The position numbers and the translations under genes are program-made. The notes below the pieces were generated by a model. It did no database searches. It saw only the letters and a program-made list of their open reading frames with translations, and was not told the origin of the DNA. Positions 36,036 to 45,326 of a DNA stretch of 64,000 nucleotides are shown here, one piece after another. The first letter of the stretch is position 1. Each line of letters opens with the position of its first letter. The DNA is from an uncultured Veillonellaceae bacterium (GTDB lineage: Bacteria > Bacillota > Negativicutes > Veillonellales > Negativicoccaceae), in the NCBI GenBank assembly GCA_945876385.1, contig CAMCNU010000001.1, forward strand, positions 124,001 through 188,000. The letters run 5' to 3'.

Positions 36036-36294
36036 TTGGAAGAAACCTATTCGCAAAAGTGATACCGCAAATGAGGAGGTTGCGGTGGTCGGATTGTTAT
36101 TAAATATTCGACTTTTATTGATTAATGGGTGATAAAATAAAATGAAATGATAAAATCAAAGAAAAGACTCGCGGTTTATGGTACAATAATAAAAAAAGAT
36201 GATAATAGTAATTAGGTGTATTTTGGAATCAACGAATTGACAACCGTAGGGGCGAAATCAAGGCGTAAAAAGAATAAATGTCAACCTGATTTCA
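36036..36294. other. AT-rich intergenic stretch with a direct repeat
   Basis: No gene is seen between the cbiK promoter and the next start. The stretch is AT-rich and contains TGATAAAAT twice (36130-36138 and 36148-36156), 18 bases apart. No conclusive operator or origin element is recognised. Confidence 0.4.
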
Positions 36295-36303
36295 TGATAT
36301 AAT
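36295..36303 (+). promoter_or_regulatory. Extended -10 promoter for the small-protein gene
   Basis: TGATATAAT is a consensus extended -10 placed 24 bases before the ATG at 36327. The -35 region is weak, as is common for extended -10 promoters. Confidence 0.65.
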
Positions 36304-36326
36304 GATAGCGGTAGGAGGTAATATCC

Positions 36327-36656
36327 ATGGCGATTGAGCTAGAACGGCACTCAACAGCGGAAAAGGGATACTCGGATTCATTGTACGAGGTTCGATTTGT
36401 TCCGGTATCGGCACGCGCGGAATATCAGGAAGGACCGATTGCGCAAGCGCTTGAACGGCTGCGTGAGCTCCTTTCGGAAAAAGAGTTTGCGGAGTATATC
36501 GACCAACTGCTGCGGATTAACTATGATCCGGATGCCGGGAGACTGCTGTTGATTACCAAAAAGGAAATCCATCGAACGATGATTGAAGGGCGTCTGCGCA
36601 AGGCGGTTTGTGAAGCCTTTCAGGCGCGACATTTACGCGTCGTCAGTCAGGCATAG
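36327..36656 (+). CDS. Small protein resembling DnaA domain I (paralogue A)
   Basis: The 109-residue protein is not a known named family to me. Residues about 38-105 share a clear pattern with the protein at 42574-42933: RLREL/M, F..YID.L.R, LLI...E.HRT.IE, and a C-terminal RVV. The same spacing fits the N-terminal interaction domain of DnaA (helix, L..RL...L...F..WI..L, beta strand, a P/K..F-type helix). There is no AAA+ or DNA-binding domain. Start: AGGAGG before the ATG. It is followed by a cobalamin riboswitch and mutAB. A role as a protein-interaction adaptor is only an inference. Confidence 0.8.
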   Translation: MAIELERHSTAEKGYSDSLYEVRFVPVSARAEYQEGPIAQALERLRELLSEKEFAEYIDQLLRINYDPDAGRLLLITKKEIHRTMIEGRLRKAVCEAFQARHLRVVSQA

Positions 36657-36695
36657 TGCCGGCGGTTATTATCAGTCAACAATTGCATATTAGCG

Positions 36696-36838
36696 GACAG
36701 ATGCGCAAGCATAACAGAGAAATCGGTCAAAGCCGATGCGGTCACGCCACTGTAAGAGGAGCGAATTCCAAAATGTCACTGAAGATGATTCGGGAAGGCG
36801 GAAGGAGCGAGGAATCTAAGCCAGGAGAACTATCTGTC
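36696..36838 (+). promoter_or_regulatory. Cobalamin riboswitch upstream of mutA
   Basis: The closing stem GACAGAT (36696-36702) pairs with ATCTGTC (36832-36838). Inside are a GAAATCGGT/GCCGAT arm, the near-invariant GCCACTGTAAGAGGAGCG, a CGGGAAGGCGGA segment and the B12 box AAGCCAGGAGA. A terminator lies 73 bases downstream, before mutA. It should sense adenosylcobalamin or a related form. Confidence 0.95.
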
Positions 36839-36853
36839 TAAAAGTCACCGATT

Positions 36854-36870
36854 GACCTACGAGCGATAGG
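36854..36870 (+). promoter_or_regulatory. Conserved element after riboswitch 1
   Basis: Seventeen bases with CCTA/TAGG ends recur with a single change after the second cobalamin riboswitch (45258-45274), at nearly the same distance from the closing stem. It is probably part of the expression platform. Confidence 0.6.
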
Positions 36871-36910
36871 GAGGAGATTACGACGCAATCGTCGTATTTG
36901 TTTTGAGAGC

Positions 36911-36943
36911 AAAAGCCTTCTGCTGGTAGCAGAAGGCTTTTTT
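36911..36943 (+). terminator. Terminator in the mutA leader
   Basis: AAAAGCCTTCTGCT (36911-36924) pairs with AGCAGAAGGCTTTT (36928-36941) over a GGT loop, followed by T residues. Its 5' arm contains GCCTTC, which could pair with GAAGGC in the aptamer, so an antiterminator is possible. A smaller hairpin (36880-36895) precedes it. Confidence 0.9.
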
Positions 36944-37022
36944 GCCGCGACAAATAAAACAGGAAGGGGGAGCAAGGCAAGCACATTGTCGCACATATAT
37001 AAAAGGAGGTTGAAAAAGGTTT

Positions 37023-39215
37023 ATGGATGAAAGTAAAAAGATGGATCATCATCATGTAGCAGAAAACGAAAATCCGAACGCGGAAGTCCAATTCCCGCCG
37101 GTTTCGTTTGACGAATTCACGCCGCCGACATATGAAGAGTGGGTTGAAGCGGCGGAAGCGTTGCTGAAGGGACGTCCCTTTGATAAGGTGATGTTCACGA
37201 AGACGTATGAAGGAATTACGTTTGAACCGATGTATACCCGGGAGCGCACGGACGATATTTTGCCGACGAAATCGTATCCGGGTATGAAAGACTTCTTGCG
37301 AGGTGCCAAGGAATCAGGATACATTAAAAAACCTTGGGGAATCGCACAATTGTGTAACGAAACCTTGCCTGAGGAAAATAACGAGCTCTTGAAAGAAGAA
37401 AGCAAGAAAGGCAGCACAGTTTACAATATCGCATTGGACTCGGCGACAATACTCAATAAAGATGCCAAAGATGCGGAAAAAATCGGCGATCTCGGGGTCA
37501 ATATTACGACGCTGGAAGATGCGGAGGCATTGATTGCCGGTCTTGATTTTGAAACGCATCCCGTGTACATGTATGCAGGGGCTTCCGCGCTGGGTATTTT
37601 GGCGTTGATAGCGGCGGCGTTGAAGAAAGAAGGGAAACAGCCGGCGCAGTTGAAAGGGGTTATCGGTGCGAATCCGATTGCGCAGCTCCTGGTTCGGGGA
37701 AAGAGCTACGCGTCACTGGACAATTTGTATGATGAAATGGCACATGTCATTCGCTGGACGAATGAAAATGCACCGGAGTTGCGGACGATTATGGTACGCA
37801 GTGACGTATTCAGCCGCGCAGGGGCCAATGACGTGCAGGAAGTCGCTTACACGATGTCCATGGCGGTAGCGTATATTCGTGCGATGCTGCAACGCGGCTT
37901 TACGATTAAGGAAATTGCTCGCCAAATCAAATTCGGTTTCTCGATGGGCGCCAATTTCTTCATGCAGATTTCCAAACTGCGTGCGATGCGTGTGGTTTGG
38001 GCTAATATCATCGAAGCCTTCGGCGGGGATGAAGATGATCAGCGGATGCTGGTGCACGGTCGCCCGGCCGCATTTACCAAAACGATTTATGACCCGTACG
38101 TCAATATGTTGCGGGATACGACGCAGATTTTCTCGGGCGTTGTCGGCGGGGTAGATACCTTTGAAGTCAGCCCGTTTGATGAGCCGATTCGGAAAGGTGA
38201 CGTTTTCTCGCGCCGTATTTCGCGCAACATTCAGGTTATGTTGCAGGAAGAATTCGGCATGTTGCAGCCGATTGACCCGGCAGGCGGATCTTGGGCGGTT
38301 GAATCGCTGACCAAACAGTTGCAGGAAAAGATTTGGGAAGAGTTCCAGAAAATCGAAGGCATGGGCGGGATTGTCACTGCACTGCAGGAAAACTATCCGC
38401 AAGATGCGATTAACGACATTTTGGAACAACGGTTTAAGGCGCTCGAACTACGCAAAGACGTGGCAGTCGGAAACAATATGTATCCGAATATGACGGAAGT
38501 ACTGCTCGATCGCCGGCCGGAAGATACGGAAGCCCTCAAAAAGGAACGGACGGACAAGGTCGCGGCCTATACGCAAGCCAAAAATCCGAAAGCGGAAATG
38601 GATGCGTTGCTTTCCGCTATCAGCGGGAAAGAAGGCGGCTTGGTTGAGGCGGCAATCGCTTGTTTTGAAGCCGGTGCGACGATCGGCCAGATGCGGCAGT
38701 CCTTGCTGGATGAAAGCGACGTATCGGAAGAAGTCCAGCCGTTGAAAGCGCATCGCTGGACGGAACGCTTTGAAGATTTGCGGATGACAACCGAAAAATA
38801 CAAAGCGGAGCACGACGGCGAAAACGTCAAAGTGTTTTTGGCCAATATGGGCCCCATTCCGCAGCATAAGGCACGTGCGGATTTCTCGACAGGTTTCTTG
38901 CAGGTGGCCGCATTTGATGTCATGCTCAATGACGGATTCCCGGACGTAGACGCGGCAGCAAAAGCAGCGGGCGAATCCGGTGCCGACGCGGTGGTCATTT
39001 GTTCGACTGATAAAACGTATCCGGAGATTGTACCGGAGCTGGCACCGAAATTGCGTGCCGCGTTGCCGGAAGCAACGATTTTCTTGGCAGGCGCCGCACC
39101 GAAAGATTTGGAAGAAATCTACGTGAAAGCCGGCGTCCAAGAATTTATCAGTGTCAAAGCGAACTGCTATCAAATCTTGCGTGCGTTGCAAAAGAAGAAG
39201 GGGATGATTGAATAA
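37023..39215 (+). CDS. mutA: Methylmalonyl-CoA mutase small subunit
   Basis: The 730-residue protein matches the small (beta) subunit: a TIM-barrel domain with [19 protein letters not shown] early and [21 protein letters not shown] in the middle, and a degenerate B12-domain at the end lacking the DxHxxG histidine. It pairs with MutB to interconvert succinyl-CoA and (R)-methylmalonyl-CoA. AAAGGAGG lies 13 bases before this ATG, a long gap; the ATG six codons on is a possible alternative. The gene is preceded by a cobalamin riboswitch and terminator. The stop shares one base with mutB. Confidence 0.95.
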   Translation: MDESKKMDHHHVAENENPNAEVQFPPVSFDEFTPPTYEEWVEAAEALLKGRPFDKVMFTKTYEGITFEPMYTRERTDDILPTKSYPGMKDFLRGAKESGYIKKPWGIAQLCNETLPEENNELLKEESKKGSTVYNIALDSATILNKDAKDAEKIGDLGVNITTLEDAEALIAGLDFETHPVYMYAGASALGILALIAAALKKEGKQPAQLKGVIGANPIAQLLVRGKSYASLDNLYDEMAHVIRWTNENAPELRTIMVRSDVFSRAGANDVQEVAYTMSMAVAYIRAMLQRGFTIKEIARQIKFGFSMGANFFMQISKLRAMRVVWANIIEAFGGDEDDQRMLVHGRPAAFTKTIYDPYVNMLRDTTQIFSGVVGGVDTFEVSPFDEPIRKGDVFSRRISRNIQVMLQEEFGMLQPIDPAGGSWAVESLTKQLQEKIWEEFQKIEGMGGIVTALQENYPQDAINDILEQRFKALELRKDVAVGNNMYPNMTEVLLDRRPEDTEALKKERTDKVAAYTQAKNPKAEMDALLSAISGKEGGLVEAAIACFEAGATIGQMRQSLLDESDVSEEVQPLKAHRWTERFEDLRMTTEKYKAEHDGENVKVFLANMGPIPQHKARADFSTGFLQVAAFDVMLNDGFPDVDAAAKAAGESGADAVVICSTDKTYPEIVPELAPKLRAALPEATIFLAGAAPKDLEEIYVKAGVQEFISVKANCYQILRALQKKKGMIE

Positions 39216-41416
39216 TGGCCTATAACACTCCGGATTTTACAAAGATGAGCTTGGGAGAACGGCCGGAGCAATCATATCAGGAATGGTTGAAACGGCTGGA
39301 ACAGCAAACCGGGAAATCGTTTTCCGAGTTGGCGACGAAAACAATGGAACAAATCGAGGTCAATCCGCTCTATACGAAAGACGTATATGAAGGGATGAAC
39401 CACCTCGATTTCGTAGCGGGGATTCCGCCTTGCTTGCGCGGACCGTATGCGACGATGTACGTGTTCCGTCCGTGGACGGTACGGCAATACGCCGGTTTCT
39501 CGACAGCGGAAGAATCCAATGCTTTTTATCGTCGTAACTTGGCCGCCGGTCAGAAAGGTTTGTCGATTGCGTTCGACTTGCCGACGCACCGCGGCTACGA
39601 CTCCGATAACCCCCGTGTTGTCGGTGACGTCGGTAAAGCAGGCGTGGCGGTCGACTCGATTTTGGATATGGAAATTTTGTTCAGCGGGATTCCGCTTGAC
39701 CAGATGTCCGTTTCCATGACGATGAACGGCGCCGTACTTCCGATTATGGCGTTCTATATTTTGGCAGGCCAGGAACAAGGCGTTGACCAGCGCGTTATGG
39801 CGGGGACGATCCAGAACGACATCTTGAAAGAGTTCATGGTTCGTAACACATACATTTATCCGCCGGAAATTTCGATGCGGATTATCGGCGATATCTTCGA
39901 ATACACCACGAACAACATGCCGAAGTTCAACAGTATCTCGATTTCCGGCTACCACATGCAGGAAGCCGGCGCGACCGCGGATATCGAGCTCGGATACACA
40001 CTCGCGGACGGCTTGGAATACATCCGTACCGGGATTAAAGCGGGCTTGGAAGTCGACGCATTTGCGAAGCGTCTGTCTTTCTTCTGGGCCATCGGCAAAA
40101 ACTATTTCATGGAAGTGGCGAAGATGCGTGCGGCTCGTGTTCTGTGGGCCAAAATCGTCAAATCCTTCGGCGCGGAAAACCCGAAATCCATGGCCTTGCG
40201 TACGCACAGCCAGACGTCCGGTTGGTCGCTGACGGAACAAGACCCGTTCAATAACGTTGCACGGACGTGTATGGAAGCGATGGGGGCGGCATTGGGTCAC
40301 ACGCAATCCTTGCACACAAACGCGTTGGACGAAGCCATCGCTTTGCCGACGGACTTCTCGGCGCGTATTGCACGTAACACGCAGCTGTACATCCAGGACG
40401 AAACCCGCGTCTGCAAGATTATCGATCCGTGGGGCGGTTCCTACTATGTGGAAGCCTTGACAGACGAAATTATCCGTCGGGCGTGGGCACATATCCAGGA
40501 AGTCGAATCCCTGGGCGGTATGGCAAAGGCAATCAACACCGGCCTGCCGAAGATGCGTATCGAAGAAGCGGCGGCGCGTCGCCAGGCACGCATCGATTCC
40601 GGCAACGAAACCATCGTCGGGATTAACAAATACCGGTTGGAAAAAGAAGACCCGTTGGATATCTTGGATATCGATAACACGGCCGTTCGCCAGGCACAGA
40701 TTCGGCGCTTGGAAAAACTGCGTTCCGGTCGTGATGAAGACAAGGTTACCAGCTGCCTGGAAGCGATTACCAAATCGGCGGAAACAGGCGAAGGCAACTT
40801 GTTGGCATTGGCGCTGGAAGCGGCGCGTGCCCGTGCTTCTCTCGGTGAAATTTCCGATGCGGTTGAAAAAGTATCCGGCCGCTACTCTGCCGTTATTCGT
40901 TCGATTTCGGGGGTCTATTCTGCGGAATTTACGGATGACGATGTCATCGCGCAAGTACGGAAAATGGCAGATGAATTTGAAGAAATTGAAGGTCGTCGTC
41001 CCCGTATCCTGGTGGCCAAGATGGGTCAGGACGGACATGACCGCGGACAAAAGGTCATTGCGACTTCGTTTGCGGATATGGGCTGGGACGTCGATATCGG
41101 ACCGTTGTTCCAGACGCCGGAAGAAACGGCGCAAGACGCTGTGGACAATGACGTTCATATGGTCGGCTTCAGCTCGTTGGCGGCCGGACATAAAACACTT
41201 CTCCCGGCGTTGGTGGAAGAACTCGGAAAACGTGGACGTGATGACATCATGGTGGCCATTGGCGGCGTAATCCCTGCACAAGATTACCAATTCCTTTACG
41301 ACCATGGCGCTGCAGCAATCTTCGGACCTGGTACCGTATTGCCGGTAGCGGCGAAGAAACTGCTGGAAGAACTCTTGGCACGTGCCAAGAAAGAAGCGGC
41401 GGATGTCGAAGAATAA
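39215..41416 (+). CDS. mutB: Methylmalonyl-CoA mutase large subunit
   Basis: The 733-residue catalytic subunit has [49 protein letters not shown], a [19 protein letters not shown] segment, and the B12-binding DGHDRG with His608 as lower cobalt ligand. It carries out the adenosylcobalamin-dependent rearrangement in the cytoplasm, central to making propionate from succinate. Codon choice in the core (TTC, AAC, ATC, GGC) is more biased than in neighbouring genes, which fits high expression. The meaB start overlaps its end by 14 bases. Confidence 0.98.
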   Translation: MAYNTPDFTKMSLGERPEQSYQEWLKRLEQQTGKSFSELATKTMEQIEVNPLYTKDVYEGMNHLDFVAGIPPCLRGPYATMYVFRPWTVRQYAGFSTAEESNAFYRRNLAAGQKGLSIAFDLPTHRGYDSDNPRVVGDVGKAGVAVDSILDMEILFSGIPLDQMSVSMTMNGAVLPIMAFYILAGQEQGVDQRVMAGTIQNDILKEFMVRNTYIYPPEISMRIIGDIFEYTTNNMPKFNSISISGYHMQEAGATADIELGYTLADGLEYIRTGIKAGLEVDAFAKRLSFFWAIGKNYFMEVAKMRAARVLWAKIVKSFGAENPKSMALRTHSQTSGWSLTEQDPFNNVARTCMEAMGAALGHTQSLHTNALDEAIALPTDFSARIARNTQLYIQDETRVCKIIDPWGGSYYVEALTDEIIRRAWAHIQEVESLGGMAKAINTGLPKMRIEEAAARRQARIDSGNETIVGINKYRLEKEDPLDILDIDNTAVRQAQIRRLEKLRSGRDEDKVTSCLEAITKSAETGEGNLLALALEAARARASLGEISDAVEKVSGRYSAVIRSISGVYSAEFTDDDVIAQVRKMADEFEEIEGRRPRILVAKMGQDGHDRGQKVIATSFADMGWDVDIGPLFQTPEETAQDAVDNDVHMVGFSSLAAGHKTLLPALVEELGKRGRDDIMVAIGGVIPAQDYQFLYDHGAAAIFGPGTVLPVAAKKLLEELLARAKKEAADVEE

Positions 41417-42557
41417 CCGCAACGACACGTATAAACCCAGCTGGGTTCCCGAGCAAGATGATGACGCTTTTGCGTGCAGGGTAATGAAAGGAGTCAAAGG
41501 CGGACATGACGGGACGATGGGTACACAAGATGTCAAACTTGCGCATACGAGATCGTTACCGCAACGTCGGATTCTGCGAGTACCTGACTATATCGAAGGC
41601 GTAGCCGCCGGTGATCGCGTGATTTTATCACGCGCCATCACCTTGGTGGAAAGTAATGCACCGCGGCATTTCAAAGCGGCGCAACAAGTGATTCAAGGTC
41701 TGCTTCCGCGCACAGGCAAGGCATTGCGTATCGGCATTACCGGCGTTCCGGGAGCAGGTAAGAGTACCTTCATTGAAGCATTCGGCACGATGCTGGCGGA
41801 AGAGGGCTACAAGGTGGCGGTACTGGCGGTCGACCCGACCAGTTCCGTGACCAAGGGCTCGATTTTGGGCGATAAAACGCGGATGGAAGGGTTGACCAAA
41901 CATCCGAATGCATTTGTTCGTCCATCTCCTGCAGGAGGTACATTGGGCGGTGTTGCCAGAAAGAGTCGTGAAACGATGCTCCTTTGCGAAGCGGCGGGAT
42001 ATGACGTAATTCTGGTAGAAACCGTCGGTGTCGGGCAGTCGGAGACGACAGTACGGTCCATGGTGGATTTCTTCATGCTGGTTGTACTGACCGGTGCCGG
42101 TGATGAACTGCAAGGCATCAAAAAAGGCATCATGGAATTGGCGGATGCGATTGTTGTCAATAAAGCAGACGGAGATAATCTGCCGCGGGCCAAAGTGGCA
42201 CGGGGAGACTATGACCGGATGATCGACTACATTCGCCCGGCCACGGAGCATTGGCGCACGAAAGCCATGCTGTGTTCGGCGATTAAAAAGACGGGCCTGA
42301 AAGAGCTTTGGGAAACGATGCGCGAATTTGAGCAAATCACCAAAGAAAAAGGTGTGTTCCAACAGCGTCGACAAGAACAAACCTTGTCGTGGGTACGGAG
42401 TATGATTGATGAGCATTTACATACCATCTTCTTCCAAAATCCGGTAGTGAAGGCGCGGATTCCGGAAGTACAGGAAGCGGTACTCGGCGGGAAAATTTCT
42501 CCCAGCCAGGCCGTCACCGAGTTGGTAGACGTCTTCGATCAATCCGCGCTGCGATGA
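41403..42557 (+). CDS. meaB: MeaB/ArgK G-protein chaperone of methylmalonyl-CoA mutase
   Basis: The 384-residue GTPase has Walker [39 protein letters not shown], and VNKADGDN for guanine recognition. MeaB loads and protects the cofactor of MutAB. The first 60 residues are a polar extension before the usual fold. The ATG at 41403 is used; a GTG at 41382 would lengthen it by seven residues. It is followed 16 bases on by the second small DnaA-I-like gene. Confidence 0.95.
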   Translation: MSKNNRNDTYKPSWVPEQDDDAFACRVMKGVKGGHDGTMGTQDVKLAHTRSLPQRRILRVPDYIEGVAAGDRVILSRAITLVESNAPRHFKAAQQVIQGLLPRTGKALRIGITGVPGAGKSTFIEAFGTMLAEEGYKVAVLAVDPTSSVTKGSILGDKTRMEGLTKHPNAFVRPSPAGGTLGGVARKSRETMLLCEAAGYDVILVETVGVGQSETTVRSMVDFFMLVVLTGAGDELQGIKKGIMELADAIVVNKADGDNLPRAKVARGDYDRMIDYIRPATEHWRTKAMLCSAIKKTGLKELWETMREFEQITKEKGVFQQRRQEQTLSWVRSMIDEHLHTIFFQNPVVKARIPEVQEAVLGGKISPSQAVTELVDVFDQSALR

Positions 42558-42573
42558 AGAAAGAGGTGTCAAA

Positions 42574-42933
42574 ATGCACGAGACTGAGACAGGAGTATTT
42601 TTGAACGAATACGACCTGAATGAATCCGATTTGTTCTTGCAAGGATATGTAGAAAATCCTTACTTGTCCAAAGCAGTGAGCAAACCGCTGTCGGAGCGGC
42701 TGGAAGGTCGAACGGGCGCGGTGGAAGTCGGATTGAATCGTTTGCGTGAGATGCTTGATCAGACGACATTCGGTCGGTATATTGACAGCTTGGAACGTGT
42801 GACTGTCAGCGGCAGTCGTGCGCTGTTGATTGCACCGACGGAATTGCATCGGACGTTGATCGAACGAGAGCTCATCGCGTCTATTCGCGATGCGTTCGGT
42901 GTCGATACTGTACGTGTAGTGGCGCGGCGGTGA
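42574..42933 (+). CDS. Small protein resembling DnaA domain I (paralogue B)
   Basis: The 119-residue protein shares its second half with the 36327 gene: GLNRLREMLDQTTFGRYIDS, LLIAPTELHRTLIEREL and a C-terminal VRVVARR. The pattern, including the AP residue pair before a helix, resembles DnaA domain I of E. coli. The N-terminal 45 residues are acidic and probably flexible. The gene follows meaB at 16 bases and ends at a strong terminator, so it is the last gene of the mutase operon. I do not recognise a named family; the function is unknown. Confidence 0.8.
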   Translation: MHETETGVFLNEYDLNESDLFLQGYVENPYLSKAVSKPLSERLEGRTGAVEVGLNRLREMLDQTTFGRYIDSLERVTVSGSRALLIAPTELHRTLIERELIASIRDAFGVDTVRVVARR

Positions 42934-42968
42934 TAGACGCGTGTGGCTGCACATCGGCGATAGAAGTG

Positions 42969-42998
42969 AAAACAACGGACGATAGTGTCCGTTGTTTT
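42969..42998 (+). terminator. Terminator of the mutase operon
   Basis: AAAACAACGGAC (42969-42980) pairs perfectly with GTCCGTTGTTTT (42987-42998) over a 6-base loop. Confidence 0.85.
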
Positions 42999-43005
42999 CG
43001 CGCTA

Positions 43006-43033
43006 TTGCGATTATAAAAAGTAATTATATTAC
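43006..43033 (+). promoter_or_regulatory. Possible promoter for the TonB receptor
   Basis: TTGCGA (43006-43011) and TATTAC (43028-43033) are 16 bases apart in the AT-rich leader. No cobalamin riboswitch and no clear Fur box is seen here. Confidence 0.4.
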
Positions 43034-43054
43034 ATATAACGAGGAGGAATGTTC

Positions 43055-44962
43055 ATGTTAGGGAAAAAGAGTGCTGTATTGGCAATGATTGCGGCAACAT
43101 CGCTGACTGGCGGTGCAGGAGCGGCGAGCGAAGAAATCGTACAGCTCAATCCGATAGTAGTTACTGCACAGCGTATGGAAGTGGATGATTTACAAACGCC
43201 GGCCGCGGTGACGGTGATTACAGGAGAAGAGTTGAAGCGAACAGGTGCCAATACGCTCTTTGATGCATTGTCATTTGTTCCGGGGATAACTAACTTTTCA
43301 TATGGTCCGGGAGGTATGGACTACGGCGCAATGGATAGTCGGGTGAACATTCGCGGGCTTGAAAGAGGAGCGCTTATTCTGGTAGATGGGGTACCGCTCA
43401 ATCTAAATGGCAAAAACACACTTGACGGAATTCCCATGGAAGTAGTTGATAAAGTTGAAGTGTTGAAAGGGTCTGCATCTGTTTTATATGGTGCGGATGC
43501 TTTGTCCGGGGCAGTTAATATCATTACTAAAAAAGCGCAAGCTCCCTCAACAGAAGTTTCTGTCGGGGTTGGTAATGTCGGGCATAGTGTTTATCGTATT
43601 AGTCATGGTGACTCGCAATTCAGATTTAGCATCTCTAAAGAATTTTTTGGAGGTCAGAATCAAACATCTCCGGTTAGATGGGATCGGAAATACTTTAATA
43701 ACCGCGATAAAAGTAACAAGTTGAATTACTCATTTAGCGCGCAATTAATGGAGGGACTTTCATTAAAGTATTTGCGCTCGAAAGCTGATTCTACGTATGG
43801 GCAAATTAATATTTCCAATAACCTTAAGCAGTCACAGCAGTATCACTACAATGATTTGAAACAAAATATTTCGCTAGCTTATGAAAAAGATGATATTGAG
43901 GCAACACTTTTCTATTTGGACAGAAAATTATATGGCGAAGGCCGAAATCTTTATGATTTAGTTTATGCACCTAACAAGTCTAATTTCAAATCGATGAAAT
44001 ACGGGATAGACATTTTGAAGAAGGTTGAGTTTAATAATAAAAATGTATTGACAATTGGCGCAAGTGGAATCAATGAAAAGTATGCCGGGCAGTCCCAGGA
44101 AAACAAGGATGTTCGTGCTGACAGACAAAGTTATGCGCTGTATGGGCAATTTTCGCATGCCATTTCTCCCAACATGGATAGCATACTAGGAGCGCGTTAT
44201 CAACGAATTCAAGACCCGGTCAAAAACCAAAATGTATTTACACCACAATGGCAGCTTCTTTATCGGTTGAATGATGATGCATCAATGTATGTGAATGTGG
44301 GAAAATCATTTACCATGCCGGCGCTGTCGGATACTTTTAAAAAAGTTGAGGGGAAATATTCCGCTATTTCCGGTAAAAATTTGAAACCGGAAGAAGGGTG
44401 GAATTATGAAGTCGGTTATAAAAAAATAACGGATGAAGATTCTCTCAAGATTGCAGTTTACCACATGCGATTCAAAAACTTTTTCGGATGGGAAAAGGAG
44501 GTTAACGAAGTAACGGGGGAAAAATATGATGTTCGCATCAATCAGGGAGAGTTTCGAAATACAGGGGTAGAAATCGAGTATAAACGCATGCTGTCTGATA
44601 GATTGAAGATGGAAATCGGCGCATCTTTCAGCAATCCGAAAAATCAGAAAAAAGCTGGAGGTGTGTGGGAGCAAACATACCCGAAGGTCCAATTGACGAC
44701 AGGTGTAAACTACTCGACAGAAAAATGGACGACCGGCATATACTTGAATTATTGGACAAAGCGGTTGAAAAACCGAGATGGAGGAACAAATCCTGATATG
44801 ATTTCATTGAATTTGTCAGGGGAGTATCGTATTGGTGCGAATGATAGTTGCTTTTTACAAGTCAACAATATTTTAGATCGACGGAATGTAATTACAAACG
44901 GTGCGTGGGAGTACTGGGACTTGCCGTTTAATTTTACACTGACGTATCGACACAAGTTTTAA
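43055..44962 (+). CDS. TonB-dependent outer-membrane receptor (BtuB-like)
   Basis: The 635-residue protein has a signal peptide, a plug domain with NPIVVTAQRMEVDD, TVITGEELKRTGANTLFDAL, NIRGLERGALILVDGVPLN and VEVLKGSASVLYGADALSGAVNIIT, then a 22-strand-type barrel ending in aromatic FTLTYRHKF. It imports a ligand such as a corrinoid or haem through the outer membrane. The ATG at 43055 is well spaced from AGGAGG; the ATG at 43049 is too close. The barrel part is markedly more AT-rich than neighbouring genes. It precedes the cobalamin-riboswitch operon. Confidence 0.92.
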   Translation: MLGKKSAVLAMIAATSLTGGAGAASEEIVQLNPIVVTAQRMEVDDLQTPAAVTVITGEELKRTGANTLFDALSFVPGITNFSYGPGGMDYGAMDSRVNIRGLERGALILVDGVPLNLNGKNTLDGIPMEVVDKVEVLKGSASVLYGADALSGAVNIITKKAQAPSTEVSVGVGNVGHSVYRISHGDSQFRFSISKEFFGGQNQTSPVRWDRKYFNNRDKSNKLNYSFSAQLMEGLSLKYLRSKADSTYGQINISNNLKQSQQYHYNDLKQNISLAYEKDDIEATLFYLDRKLYGEGRNLYDLVYAPNKSNFKSMKYGIDILKKVEFNNKNVLTIGASGINEKYAGQSQENKDVRADRQSYALYGQFSHAISPNMDSILGARYQRIQDPVKNQNVFTPQWQLLYRLNDDASMYVNVGKSFTMPALSDTFKKVEGKYSAISGKNLKPEEGWNYEVGYKKITDEDSLKIAVYHMRFKNFFGWEKEVNEVTGEKYDVRINQGEFRNTGVEIEYKRMLSDRLKMEIGASFSNPKNQKKAGGVWEQTYPKVQLTTGVNYSTEKWTTGIYLNYWTKRLKNRDGGTNPDMISLNLSGEYRIGANDSCFLQVNNILDRRNVITNGAWEYWDLPFNFTLTYRHKF

Positions 44963-45051
44963 GTATAGTCGCAGTGAGTTGCACGACGTTAAGGTCTATT
45001 CTCTGACTAGCCTTTGCCGGACAAGCACTTGCCGAGTGATAGCGGAATTCA
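44963..45051. other. Gap after the TonB receptor
   Basis: No gene or clear terminator is visible in this stretch before the promoter of the riboswitch operon. Confidence 0.5.
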
Positions 45052-45080
45052 TTGACTGAATACCATGTGCGTGTTACTAT
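45052..45080 (+). promoter_or_regulatory. Strong promoter of the nitrogenase-like/CobN operon
   Basis: TTGACT (45052-45057) and TACTAT (45075-45080) are separated by 17 bases, and the cobalamin aptamer begins 25 bases downstream, as expected for a riboswitch leader. Confidence 0.8.
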
Positions 45081-45105
45081 GAAGAAGACATCAAAATAAC
45101 AAGTG

Positions 45106-45244
45106 AAGCAGGTGCGATGCATAATAGAGAAGACCGGTGTGAAACCGGCGCGGTCCCGCCACTGTAAGAGGAGCGAATCCATGGCCACTGAGCAATCGGG
45201 AAGGCGGAGGAGCGAGGAATCTGAGCCAGGAGAACTGCCTGTTT
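45106..45244 (+). promoter_or_regulatory. Cobalamin riboswitch upstream of the nitrogenase-like operon
   Basis: AAGCAGG (45106-45112) can pair with CCTGTTT (45238-45244). Between them lie the ACCGGTGTGAAACCGG arm, GCGGTCCCGCCACTGTAAGA, CGGGAAGGCGGAGG and the B12 box GAGCCAGGAGA. A terminator follows at 45287. The operon downstream should be lowered when cobalamin is plentiful. Confidence 0.96.
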
Positions 45245-45257
45245 TAGAAGTATCGGT

Positions 45258-45274
45258 GACCTACGAGTGATAGG
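45258..45274 (+). promoter_or_regulatory. Conserved element after riboswitch 2
   Basis: This copy differs from 36854-36870 by one base and keeps the CCTA/TAGG ends. It lies 13 bases after the closing stem. Confidence 0.6.
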
Positions 45275-45286
45275 AAGATATACAGG

Positions 45287-45310
45287 AAGGGGACACCATG
45301 TCCCCTTTTT
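45287..45310 (+). terminator. Terminator in the nitrogenase-like operon leader
   Basis: AAGGGGAC (45287-45294) pairs with GTCCCCTT (45300-45307) over ACCAT, followed by T residues, 20 bases before the first gene. Its GGGAC could alternatively pair with GTCCC in the aptamer. Confidence 0.88.
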
Positions 45311-45326
45311 GATTGTAAGGGTGGTA

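Noticed and set aside
36656-36841. Small open frame across the first cobalamin riboswitch
   Set aside because: The sequence is fully explained by the conserved aptamer; the frame lacks a ribosome site.
39272-41536. Open frame of 754 codons on the minus strand opposite mutB
   Set aside because: It mirrors the codon bias of a highly expressed GC-rich gene; its product has no recognisable motif and mutB is certain.
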